A stretch of 21,880 nucleotides of DNA, taken from an uncultured Sutterella sp. (lineage in GTDB: Bacteria; Pseudomonadota; Gammaproteobacteria; Burkholderiales; Burkholderiaceae_F). Made by a program: the position numbers and the translations under genes. Shown here in pieces: positions 15,888 to 21,880 of the stretch (positions are counted from its first letter, which is position 1; each line of letters opens with the position of its first letter). Location: contig CAJMEC010000030.1 of NCBI GenBank assembly GCA_905212345.1, positions 1 through 21,880 on the forward strand, in the 5' to 3' direction. The notes below the pieces were generated by a model that saw nothing but the letters and a program-made list of their open reading frames with translations, had not been told where the DNA came from and made no database searches.

Positions 15888-16288
15888 CTAGTGTATCTTA
15901 ATAAGTTCGCAGTAGTGGTTCGGTGGCCCTTCGTCATAGGACGAATCTAGTCTGTATCTGTTTATCTTAGCCCCGAAACCCCTGCTTATTATAAATTCGG
16001 GTTTTACCTGAAGGTGTTTTTTTTCTTTGTGAAGAAGACTCTCTGGTGAAATAATCAACGGGAATCTGGTGGCAGCAATGCTTATCAGACCGGTTGGAGA
16101 AAACTCTCTTGCGTGGGTCAAAGGCTAAGAACGCGAAATTCTGTTTATTGCAATGATGTCGGCACGAGTACTTAATGGGTGCCGTGGGAACTTTCGTTCC
16201 GTAGGAATTTGCGCGTTGTAAGTTTTGTCTTTGTTGTCCGCAAGTTGAGAATTTTCCTTCCGATGAAGTTACTGAATATTTGTACGAA
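15888..16288 (+). other. Long non-coding gap with structured leader between the two rpoD genes
   Basis: About 400 bases hold no convincing gene on either strand. Several short perfect hairpins are present: TTCGTC/GACGAA (15930-15945), CCCGAA/TTCGGG (15972-16001, followed by four Ts), GGCAC/GTGCC (16161-16183) and GGAAC/GTTCC (16187-16200). The last two lie downstream of the candidate promoter at 16027-16055, so they would be in the mRNA leader. A weaker alternative promoter is TTAGCC at 15967 with TATAAA at 15990. An untranslated leader of over 200 bases is unusual for a sigma gene and suggests RNA-level control or an unseen small RNA. Confidence 0.5.
16027..16055 (+). promoter_or_regulatory. 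Candidate promoter of rpoD copy 2
   Basis: TTGTGA (16027-16032), a 17-base spacer and AATAAT (16050-16055), with a TGA directly before the -10 box giving an extended -10 element. Transcription would start near 16062, leaving a leader of about 227 bases before the ATG at 16289. Confidence 0.45.
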
Positions 16289-18445
16289 ATGATGAAAAAA
16301 GCGACTGTCAAAAAAGCAACCTCTAAAAAGACGGACCGTAGCGCCGATAAGGCAGAGGTTTTGGTCAATGAGGCTTCGATGGGTGAAGATCTCGATGAGT
16401 GGTTGCACTCACATGAGCAGTTGGATTTTGATCTCAAGGGTAGTTTAAAGCTCGATGATGACGAGTATGCCCAAGAGGAGCTCGATGAAGAAGAGCTCGA
16501 AGAAGAGATTCAAGAAGCCGAGGAACTGTCAGAAGAAGGTTTTGATGACGGTTACGAAGAGCTTCCTAAGGTAGAAAAGCGAAAAGGTGGACGCAAAAAG
16601 AGTGATCCGATTGCCGAATTGATGCCTGCCCAGCCTGAGCATGAAGAAGGCGCCGAAAACGGCTATCGCCAATTGGTTCGCTTCGGTCGTTCTCGTGGTT
16701 GGGTGACCATCGCTGAAATTAATGACTTGTTGCCAGAAAGTGCCTTACGTTCTGAAGATGCCTTGACGGAAATCACATTGGGGTTAGGCCGCTTTGGTGT
16801 GCAGGTGTTTGACCACACGCCCGACGAAGATACGGTGGCGATGTTGGCCGAGCAGCAGGCAACGGTTGATGATGATATCGATGAAGAAGATGCTGCGACG
16901 ATTTTGACGCCTGAAGAAAGCGCCGGTCTTTCCAAGGATCCTCTTCGCGCCTATTTGCGTGGTGTCGGTAGCCATAAACTCCTAACCCGTGAAGGCGAAA
17001 TTGAAGTCGCCAAGAGTATTGAGCAGCACCGTGCTCGTTTGGTGCAAGTTGTGTTGATGTCGCCGCTTTCTATTCAAGAGTTGTTGGTCTTGGCTCAGAA
17101 GATTCGTGAAGAGTCTGAAACAATCGACAATGTGATTGACGGTTTCACTGATGTGGCCGGTGAAGAAATTCAAGACGATAGCGGTGATTTGAACACCGAT
17201 ATTGGCGCAGCCGCAATGACAGTTGAGCAGCTTGAGGAAATGAAAGAGCGCGCACTGGAGATGTTTGATCGTTTGAAGGGATACCTTGAGACGATGCGTG
17301 AAAGTTTCGGCGATCCTGCTAAGAAGAAGGATTTTGAACGCGCTCGTCAAAATATCTCCGATGAACTGTCCATCGTGCGCTTCTCTGTGAAGACGGTGAC
17401 GCATTTGGCCGATATCCTCGCCGAACATATGTCCAAGGTGACCGATACCATGTATGCCATGCGCGACGTGATGGTCAACAAGGCTCATATGCCTCAAGAA
17501 CGTTTTGTCAAAGGATTCAATGAGCGCTGTTGTGATCGCCAATGGCTCAATGATGAAGTGGCAAGCGGTGAGTCCTGGTCTGCGGCGTTGGAACACAACC
17601 GTGGTGTTTTCGAAGAGTTGCAGGCCCGACTGATCGGATTGCAAGACGACGCAAGTTTGCCCGTCGCCGAACAGCGAGATCTGCACCGCAGCATGACCGT
17701 TGCTCAAGCAAGTTTGTCTAAGGCTAAGGCTAAGATGATCGAAGCCAACCTTCGTTTGGTTATTTCTATTGCCAAGGGCTATGTTAATCGCGGTTTGGCC
17801 ATGCCGGACCTCATCCAAGAAGGCAATTTGGGTTTGATGAAGGCTGTGGATAAGTTTGAATACCGCCGTGGCTATAAGTTCTCAACCTATGCCACATGGT
17901 GGGTGCGTCAGGCTGTAACGCGTGCGGTCGCAGACTACGGTAATACGATTCGTATTCCGGTGCATATGACAGAGTCTTACAACAAGATTCGTCGCATTAA
18001 GCAAAAATACCTGCAAGAGCACGGCAAACAGCCCTCTGACAATGAATTGGCTCAATTGTCCGGAGTGCCGTTACCCAAGGTACAGTTGTTGATCCAAGCC
18101 ATGCGTGGTGTTGAATCCATCGACGCACCGATTGGTGACGATGAAGACGCAACAAAGCTTGACTTTGTCCGCGGTGATGAAGAACAGGACCCACAACGCC
18201 GCTTCATGGTGACAGCGATGGAAGAAGAGATTAAAAAATCTCTTGATCGTTTGACCGATCGTGAAGCTACAGTTCTGCGTTTGCGCTACGGAATCGGAAC
18301 CAGTCATGACCATACGCTCGAGGAAGTGGGTCGCTCAATGGGTTTGACGCGTGAACGCGTTCGTCAGATCGAAAGCGCGGCCATTCGTAAATTGCGCAGC
18401 CCGGATTTTGCTGAAAGACTGCGTGATTACGTGCAGACTCGTTAA
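16289..18445 (+). CDS. rpoD: Second RpoD-type sigma-70 factor, divergent copy 2
   Basis: A complete 718-residue group 1 sigma factor directly behind the first rpoD. A lysine-rich start is followed by a very acidic stretch (about 56-92), region 1.1 (about 125-177), region 1.2 (from about 216, DPLRAYLRGVG, keeping the Arg99 and Arg103 equivalents), a long insert, region 2 from about 482 (YATWWVRQAVTR), and region 4.2 near 675-700. Core-binding and -10/-35 reading residues are retained, but the sigma finger reads DDEDATKLDFVRG instead of DDEDSHLGDFIED, and the end of region 4.2 is RQIESAAIRKLRSPDF rather than RQIEAKALRKLRHPSR. Codons are mostly CGT/CGC and AAG, as in strongly expressed genes. 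Two ATGs at 16289 and 16292 are possible starts, with no strong ribosome binding site. It may be the major sigma or a specialised one; the sequence cannot decide. Confidence 0.93.
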   Translation: MMKKATVKKATSKKTDRSADKAEVLVNEASMGEDLDEWLHSHEQLDFDLKGSLKLDDDEYAQEELDEEELEEEIQEAEELSEEGFDDGYEELPKVEKRKGGRKKSDPIAELMPAQPEHEEGAENGYRQLVRFGRSRGWVTIAEINDLLPESALRSEDALTEITLGLGRFGVQVFDHTPDEDTVAMLAEQQATVDDDIDEEDAATILTPEESAGLSKDPLRAYLRGVGSHKLLTREGEIEVAKSIEQHRARLVQVVLMSPLSIQELLVLAQKIREESETIDNVIDGFTDVAGEEIQDDSGDLNTDIGAAAMTVEQLEEMKERALEMFDRLKGYLETMRESFGDPAKKKDFERARQNISDELSIVRFSVKTVTHLADILAEHMSKVTDTMYAMRDVMVNKAHMPQERFVKGFNERCCDRQWLNDEVASGESWSAALEHNRGVFEELQARLIGLQDDASLPVAEQRDLHRSMTVAQASLSKAKAKMIEANLRLVISIAKGYVNRGLAMPDLIQEGNLGLMKAVDKFEYRRGYKFSTYATWWVRQAVTRAVADYGNTIRIPVHMTESYNKIRRIKQKYLQEHGKQPSDNELAQLSGVPLPKVQLLIQAMRGVESIDAPIGDDEDATKLDFVRGDEEQDPQRRFMVTAMEEEIKKSLDRLTDREATVLRLRYGIGTSHDHTLEEVGRSMGLTRERVRQIESAAIRKLRSPDFAERLRDYVQTR

Positions 18446-18465
18446 CGATTAATTTTTTAACTGTC

Positions 18466-18501
18466 AGGCCACTCTTATCGCAAGGTACGAGTGGCCTTTT
18501 T
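18466..18501 (+). terminator. Rho-independent terminator after rpoD copy 2
   Basis: AGGCCACTC (18466-18474) pairs perfectly with GAGTGGCCT (18489-18497) over a 14-base loop, followed by Ts to 18501. It overlaps a possible GTG start of dusA at 18491, which argues for the later ATG of that gene. Confidence 0.8.
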
Positions 18502-18508
18502 CGAAAAT

Positions 18509-19528
18509 ATGACCCAATACAATCCCTGGCGCTTTTGTGTGGCGCCGATGCTTGACTGGACCGATCGTCACTGCCGCTATTTTCATCGGCAACTGTCTCG
18601 ACATGCAAGACTGTACACAGAGATGGTGACAACGGGCGCCATTATTTACGGTGATAAAGCCAGACATCTGAACTTCAATAAAGAAGAGCACCCGGTGGCC
18701 CTGCAGTTAGGCGGCAGCGATCCGAAGGACTTGGCTTTATGTGCCAAGATTGCCCAAGATTGGGGCTATGATGAAATTAATCTCAATTGTGGTTGCCCCA
18801 GTGAACGTGTGCAACGCGGTTCATTCGGAGCCTGTTTGATGGCCGAGCCTCAATTGGTAGCCGATTGTTGCAAGGCGATGCAGGATGCTGTTGATATTGA
18901 TGTAACAGTTAAACACCGTATCGGTATTGACAAGGTTGAAGATTATGGTTTTGTTCGTGACTTTGTCGGGACGCTCTACGAAGCAGGTGTAAGAACCTTT
19001 ATCGTACATACACGCAATGCTTGGTTAAAAGGATTAAGTCCGAAAGAAAACCGAGAGGTACCGCCATTAAGACGTGAAGTCGCTTTTGATTTAAAAAGGG
19101 ATTTCCCGACAGCGACCATTGTCATCAATGGTCAAGTTGATACGTTAGAGTTGGCAGAAGAGTTGCTTCAAAAGGTTGACGGAGTAATGATGGGCCGAGC
19201 AGCTTATAAGACGCCGTGGGTTTTAAGTGATGTAGATGCCAGACTTTTTGCTGATATGCATCCGGTCTCTAGCCGCGAAGAATTAATTGAGACAATGACT
19301 CAATATATTCGCAGAGAAACGCCGGCAGACAGTCATGTACCGCGTGCAACGGCTAAAGCGATGATAGGTCTTTTGCAAGGACTTGCCGGTGCTCGCTTTT
19401 ATCGGCGCACTCTGTCCGATCCGGCAGCATTTGCTGAAACCGGCACAGAAGTACTTAAAGCTGCTTTCGCTAGCGCCGGTTGGGGTGAGCGTTTGACAGA
19501 TGATCGTCGCGATGATGATGAATTCTGA
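18509..19528 (+). CDS. dusA: tRNA-dihydrouridine synthase A
   Basis: DusA is an FMN enzyme that reduces uridine to dihydrouridine in the D-loop of tRNAs (positions 20/20a) using NADPH. The 339-residue protein has the DusA-type start FCVAPMLDWTDRHCRYF, TEMVTTGAI, the ELxxGCPS-like motif NLNCGCPSERVQRGSFGACLM with the catalytic Cys96, and VKHRIGID with the lysine and histidine near the flavin. HTRNAWLKGLSPKENREVPPL and NGQV...VMMGRAAY continue the TIM barrel, and a helical domain ends the protein. ATG at 18509 is chosen because an upstream GTG lies within the terminator of the preceding gene. No good ribosome binding site is visible, and translation may start soon after transcription. Confidence 0.96.
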   Translation: MTQYNPWRFCVAPMLDWTDRHCRYFHRQLSRHARLYTEMVTTGAIIYGDKARHLNFNKEEHPVALQLGGSDPKDLALCAKIAQDWGYDEINLNCGCPSERVQRGSFGACLMAEPQLVADCCKAMQDAVDIDVTVKHRIGIDKVEDYGFVRDFVGTLYEAGVRTFIVHTRNAWLKGLSPKENREVPPLRREVAFDLKRDFPTATIVINGQVDTLELAEELLQKVDGVMMGRAAYKTPWVLSDVDARLFADMHPVSSREELIETMTQYIRRETPADSHVPRATAKAMIGLLQGLAGARFYRRTLSDPAAFAETGTEVLKAAFASAGWGERLTDDRRDDDEF

Positions 19529-19539
19529 TGGTGGCTCTA

Positions 19540-19545
19540 TATAAT
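19540..19545 (+). promoter_or_regulatory. Possible -10 box upstream of etfBA
   Basis: A perfect TATAAT stands 62 bases before the etfB ATG, just after the dusA stop. No -35 box is recognisable at the correct distance, so an activator may be needed or the match may be chance. Confidence 0.3.
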
Positions 19546-19607
19546 GGGCAAAATCTGAAGAACTAAGATATGTTGCTCGTGAAAGCGGGTAGACAAAAAG
19601 AGGTTTT

Positions 19608-20357
19608 ATGAAAATATTGGTAGCCGTAAAACGGGTTGTTGACTACAACGTGAAAGTCCGCCTCAATAAGGCGGGTGAACCTGATACAGCCGCAGTCAAA
19701 ATGTCCATTAATCCCTTCGATGAAATTGCAACTGAATGTGCTGTTCAATTGAAGGAAAAGGGGATCGCCTCCGAGGTGGTGGCTGTAACAATTGGAGCAC
19801 AAAAGAGTCTTGATACGTTACGCGTAGCCATGGCAATGGGCGCAGACCGTGGAATTCATGTTTTGAGTGAAGAGTTGATTCAACCGTTGCAAGTAGCCAA
19901 GATTCTTCAAAAAATTGTTGAGAAAGAAAATCCTGACATGATCATTGTGGGCAAACAGGCCATTGACAATGATGCCAATCAGGTTGGCCAAATGCTTGCT
20001 ACTTATTGCAATATCCCACAAGCCAGTTTTGCCTCCAAGTTAGAGATCACCAATAGTGCTGAAGCATTGGTAACTCGTGAGGTCGATGGGGGCGTGCAGA
20101 CAGTGGCTGTTAAGCTTCCTGCTGTTATTACAGCGGATTTGCGTTTAGCTGAACCGCGTTATGTAACGTTGCCCAATATGATGAAAGCTAAGAAAAAGCC
20201 GGTGGAAACAATTGAAGTGGGCGCGCTTGGCGTTGACATCGCTCGTCGCCTCAAACCGTTGAGCTACAGCATGCCAAAAAAAGAAAAGAACGGTCAGATG
20301 TTAAGTTCTGTGTCCGAACTCATCAATAAGCTTCAGGCCGAAGCAAAAGTACTGTAG
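19608..20357 (+). CDS. etfB: Electron transfer flavoprotein beta subunit
   Basis: EtfB binds AMP and forms a heterodimer with EtfA, carrying electrons from flavin dehydrogenases such as acyl-CoA dehydrogenases. The 249-residue protein begins MKILVAVKRVVDYNVKVRLN and has NPFDEIATECAVQLKEKG, GKQAIDNDANQVGQMLA and the C-terminal signature VITADLRLAEPRYVTLPNMM followed by KAKKKP. Length and motifs match the classic (non-bifurcating, group I) branch. AGAGG before the ATG at 19608 serves as the ribosome binding site. etfA follows 14 bases after the stop. No partner dehydrogenase or ETF:quinone oxidoreductase is in the window. Confidence 0.97.
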   Translation: MKILVAVKRVVDYNVKVRLNKAGEPDTAAVKMSINPFDEIATECAVQLKEKGIASEVVAVTIGAQKSLDTLRVAMAMGADRGIHVLSEELIQPLQVAKILQKIVEKENPDMIIVGKQAIDNDANQVGQMLATYCNIPQASFASKLEITNSAEALVTREVDGGVQTVAVKLPAVITADLRLAEPRYVTLPNMMKAKKKPVETIEVGALGVDIARRLKPLSYSMPKKEKNGQMLSSVSELINKLQAEAKVL

Positions 20358-20371
20358 GAAGGAGATTGTTT

Positions 20372-21301
20372 ATGCGAGCTTTAGTGATTGGTGAAGTCAA
20401 CGCCGCAGGCATCAAGCCTACAGTATCGAGTTTGGTGACGGCCGCTGTTAAGGCTGCCGGCGTAGCAGATATGCTTCTTTTGGGGCAAGGACAAAGTGCA
20501 CAAGACACGGCAAAGACCTTTAGCGGTGTCGAGACTGTCTTCGTCAATCCCGCCGATGGAGAAAATATCTTAACCGAATCGTTATCAAAAGCGGTCGTTT
20601 CCTTGGTCAAAGAACATGGGTACAGCCATGTATTTTTTGAGGCAAGCTCCATGGGGAAAAGTGTCATGCCGCGTGTGGCAGCACTGTTGGATGTCGCCCC
20701 GCTTTCTGATGTCACTGCTGTGGTTGATGCGCAAACATATGTTCGTCCGATTTTCGCCGGAAGCATTGAAGTGACACTTAAAGACGAAGAGCCGGTGGTT
20801 GTGGCTAGCATTCGTGCAACGGCTTTTGATGCTTGTGAAAAGAATGGTCAAGCGCAAATTGTTATGAATGCGCCTTTCCCGGAAACGATGAGAACACGCA
20901 AGGTAAGTTTTGAAGCTGTTAAAACGGATAGACCGGCACTGCAAGGTGCGCGGATTGTGGTGGCTGGCGGCCGTGGTCTCGAAGATGAGGAAGGCTTTAA
21001 GAAGTTGGAGCAATTGGCTGATCGCTTTGGAGCGGCTATTGGTGCAACGCGTGCCGTTGTGGATTTGGGGTTATGTCCCAATGATTGGCAAGTTGGGCAA
21101 ACGGGTAAGATTATCGCTCCGGATTTATACATTGCCATTGGTATTTCGGGGGCAATGCAACATATCGCAGGCATTAAAGACGCCAAAATTATAGTGGCGA
21201 TCAATAATGATCCTGAAGCGCCGATCTTTGAAGTGGCCGATTACGGATTGGTCATGGATGCAAAGACTGGCATTGATGAGCTACTTAAAGAATTGAATTA
21301 A
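20372..21301 (+). CDS. etfA: Electron transfer flavoprotein alpha subunit
   Basis: EtfA carries the FAD of the electron transfer flavoprotein. The 309-residue protein begins MRALVIGEVNAAGIKP. Its C-terminal FAD domain shows VVAGGRGLED, GATRAVVDLGLCPNDWQVGQ followed by TGK, PDLYIAIGISGAMQHIAG and IVAINNDPEAPIFEVADYGL, all family signatures. AGGAAGGAG (20356-20364) stands seven bases before the ATG at 20372, which fixes this start over a TTG at 20366. That site overlaps the etfB stop, so the pair is coupled. A terminator follows at 21328. Confidence 0.97.
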   Translation: MRALVIGEVNAAGIKPTVSSLVTAAVKAAGVADMLLLGQGQSAQDTAKTFSGVETVFVNPADGENILTESLSKAVVSLVKEHGYSHVFFEASSMGKSVMPRVAALLDVAPLSDVTAVVDAQTYVRPIFAGSIEVTLKDEEPVVVASIRATAFDACEKNGQAQIVMNAPFPETMRTRKVSFEAVKTDRPALQGARIVVAGGRGLEDEEGFKKLEQLADRFGAAIGATRAVVDLGLCPNDWQVGQTGKIIAPDLYIAIGISGAMQHIAGIKDAKIIVAINNDPEAPIFEVADYGLVMDAKTGIDELLKELN

Positions 21302-21327
21302 TAGCTGTAATCGCTTAAACAAATTTT

Positions 21328-21353
21328 TTTGGGGCGCAAGCCCCCAAATTTTT
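21328..21353 (+). terminator. Rho-independent terminator after etfA
   Basis: TTTGGGG (21328-21334) pairs with CCCCAAA (21342-21348) over a 7-base loop, followed by Ts to 21353. It lies 26 bases after the etfA stop. The flanking A and T runs may let it work in both directions. Confidence 0.75.
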
Positions 21354-21363
21354 GTCATTAGAA

Positions 21364-21387
21364 AACCCCCAGCTAGGCTGGGGAGTT
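21364..21387. repeat. Left-end hairpin of the IS200-like element
   Basis: CCCCAGC (21367-21373) and GCTGGGG (21377-21383) pair perfectly around the 3-base loop TAG. A bulged A (21384) on the 3' side is followed by further pairs with GTT. This is the recognition structure expected at an IS200 left end. Confidence 0.65.
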
Positions 21388-21440
21388 CAAAAAAGCTTAA
21401 AGCTTTGCGTAATTGTCCTCAATAAAAAAACTCCTCTCAA

Positions 21441-21710
21441 TTGTTGCTGGAAATTCCGCCGAAAATGTCAGTGGCAGCGGTGATAGGGTATTTGAAAGGC
21501 AAAAGCAGTTTAATGATCTACGACCAGTTTGGGAATCTGAAATTCAAATATCGGAACAGGCAATTCTGGTGCCGAGGGTACTACGTTGATACGACGGGAA
21601 AAAATACACAGAAGATAGCAACCTATATAAGGCACCAGCTAGAAGAAGATAAATTGGGAGACCGGCTGAGTCTGTCGTATGAGGGAGACCCGTTTACGGG
21701 TGGCAGGTAA
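21441..21710 (+). pseudogene. tnpA: IS200/IS605-type Y1 transposase TnpA, 5'-truncated
   Basis: The 89 readable residues match only the C-terminal half of an IS200-type TnpA. They contain EIPPKMSVAAVIGYLKGKSS, the family's FKYRNRQFWCRGYYVDTTGK, and the helix ATYIRHQLEED with the catalytic tyrosine. Family members are about 150 residues. Homology starts right where the HUH motif (HVHM) should end, so the metal-binding histidines and the first 60-70 residues are missing. The frame begins after a TAA at 21423, with only a TTG available and no ribosome binding site. It cannot catalyse transposition by itself. The remaining frame is intact, so the loss is probably recent. Confidence 0.85.
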
Positions 21711-21785
21711 TGGAATGCGAGTGACAGACCGATATGCGCCTAGTTGGGCGCGGCTGGTACCAAAGCCTTTCAGGTGCATATGAAG

Positions 21786-21809
21786 AACCACCGGCTATGC
21801 CGGTGGGTT
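21786..21809. repeat. Right-end hairpin of the IS200-like element
   Basis: CCACCGGC (21788-21795) and GCCGGTGG (21799-21806) pair perfectly around the loop TAT, then a bulged G (21807) and TT pairing with AA. The layout, with a 3-base loop and a bulged purine on the 3' side, is the same as at the left end. Confidence 0.65.
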
Positions 21810-21842
21810 ACTTTTTTAGCAAGATTTTTTTAGCCAGAAGTC

Positions 21843-21870
21843 TTGACAAAGTCGATTCTGGGGTTAAAAT
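21843..21870 (+). promoter_or_regulatory. Sigma-70 promoter reading out of the right edge
   Basis: A perfect TTGACA (21843-21848), a 16-base spacer and TAAAAT (21865-21870). The window ends ten bases later, so the gene served is unseen. It lies about 30 bases beyond the IS200-like right end. Confidence 0.6.
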
Positions 21871-21880
21871 ACGCAACCCG

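Larger units (their letters stand above)
21361..21812 (+). mobile_element. IS200/IS605-family element remnant with both terminal hairpins
   Basis: A stretch of about 450 bases holds a left-end hairpin (21364-21387), the 3' part of a Y1 transposase gene and a right-end hairpin (21786-21809). Terminal hairpins without inverted repeats and a small Y1 transposase define the IS200 group, which moves as single-stranded DNA. Full IS200-type elements are about 700 bases, so some internal sequence has been lost. The exact ends and target site cannot be set by eye. The element sits between the etfA terminator and the promoter of a gene outside the window. Confidence 0.75.

Noticed and set aside
15888..16288. 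tRNA or small protein gene between the sigma genes
   Set aside because: No cloverleaf with T-loop consensus and no open frame with a ribosome binding site was found on either strand; only short hairpins are visible.
16982..17818. Long minus-strand frame of 278 codons inside rpoD copy 2
   Set aside because: It is antisense to well-conserved sigma-factor sequence and has no ribosome binding site or recognisable domain; codon bias of the sense gene explains its length.
1..21880. CRISPR array, defence system or prophage
   Set aside because: No regularly spaced repeats, Cas, nuclease, integrase or phage structural genes are seen; apart from the IS200 remnant the content is core chromosomal.

Overview
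The window looks like a chromosomal segment from a betaproteobacterium. The strongest pointer is the conserved block rpsU - yqeY - dnaG - rpoD, together with Burkholderiales-like RpoD, TsaD, EtfBA and zinc-free L28/L33 proteins. The moderate base composition and a second rpoD in tandem would fit a gut Sutterellaceae (Parasutterella-like) organism. That placement is inference; no search was possible.

Region 1 (1-4669, minus strand) is a nickel-type ABC importer operon: nikA (lipoprotein binding protein), nikB and nikC (permeases), and a fused double-ATPase nikDE that runs off the left edge. A good promoter lies upstream of nikA, with an inverted repeat over its -35 box. Region 2 (4697-5267, minus strand) is the ribosomal pair rpmB-rpmG with a clear promoter and terminator. 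Region 3 (5297-6663, minus strand) is a MATE efflux gene broken by a single -1 type frameshift.

Region 4 (6853-9587, plus strand) carries ispH, a YbaK/EbsC aminoacyl-tRNA deacylase and an M20-family amidohydrolase of the N-carbamoyl-amino-acid hydrolase / allantoate amidohydrolase type. It meets tsaD (minus strand) tail to tail, with the two stop codons sharing four bases.

Region 5 (10839-18445, plus strand) is the macromolecular-synthesis cluster: rpsU, a strong terminator/attenuator, yqeY, dnaG, then two complete group 1 sigma-70 genes in a row. The first has canonical regions 3.2 and 4.2 but altered region 1.2. The second has an altered sigma finger and altered end of region 4.2, a very acidic N-terminus, a codon choice typical of strongly expressed genes, and its own 400-base promoter/leader region. 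This tandem pair is the most interesting item in the window.

Region 6 (18509-21301, plus strand) has dusA (tRNA dihydrouridine synthase) and etfBA (electron transfer flavoprotein), ending in a terminator. Region 7 (21361-21812) is an IS200/IS605-family remnant with both terminal hairpins but a transposase lacking its N-terminal HUH half. A sigma-70 promoter at the right edge points at a gene outside the window. No rRNA, tRNA or CRISPR array was seen.
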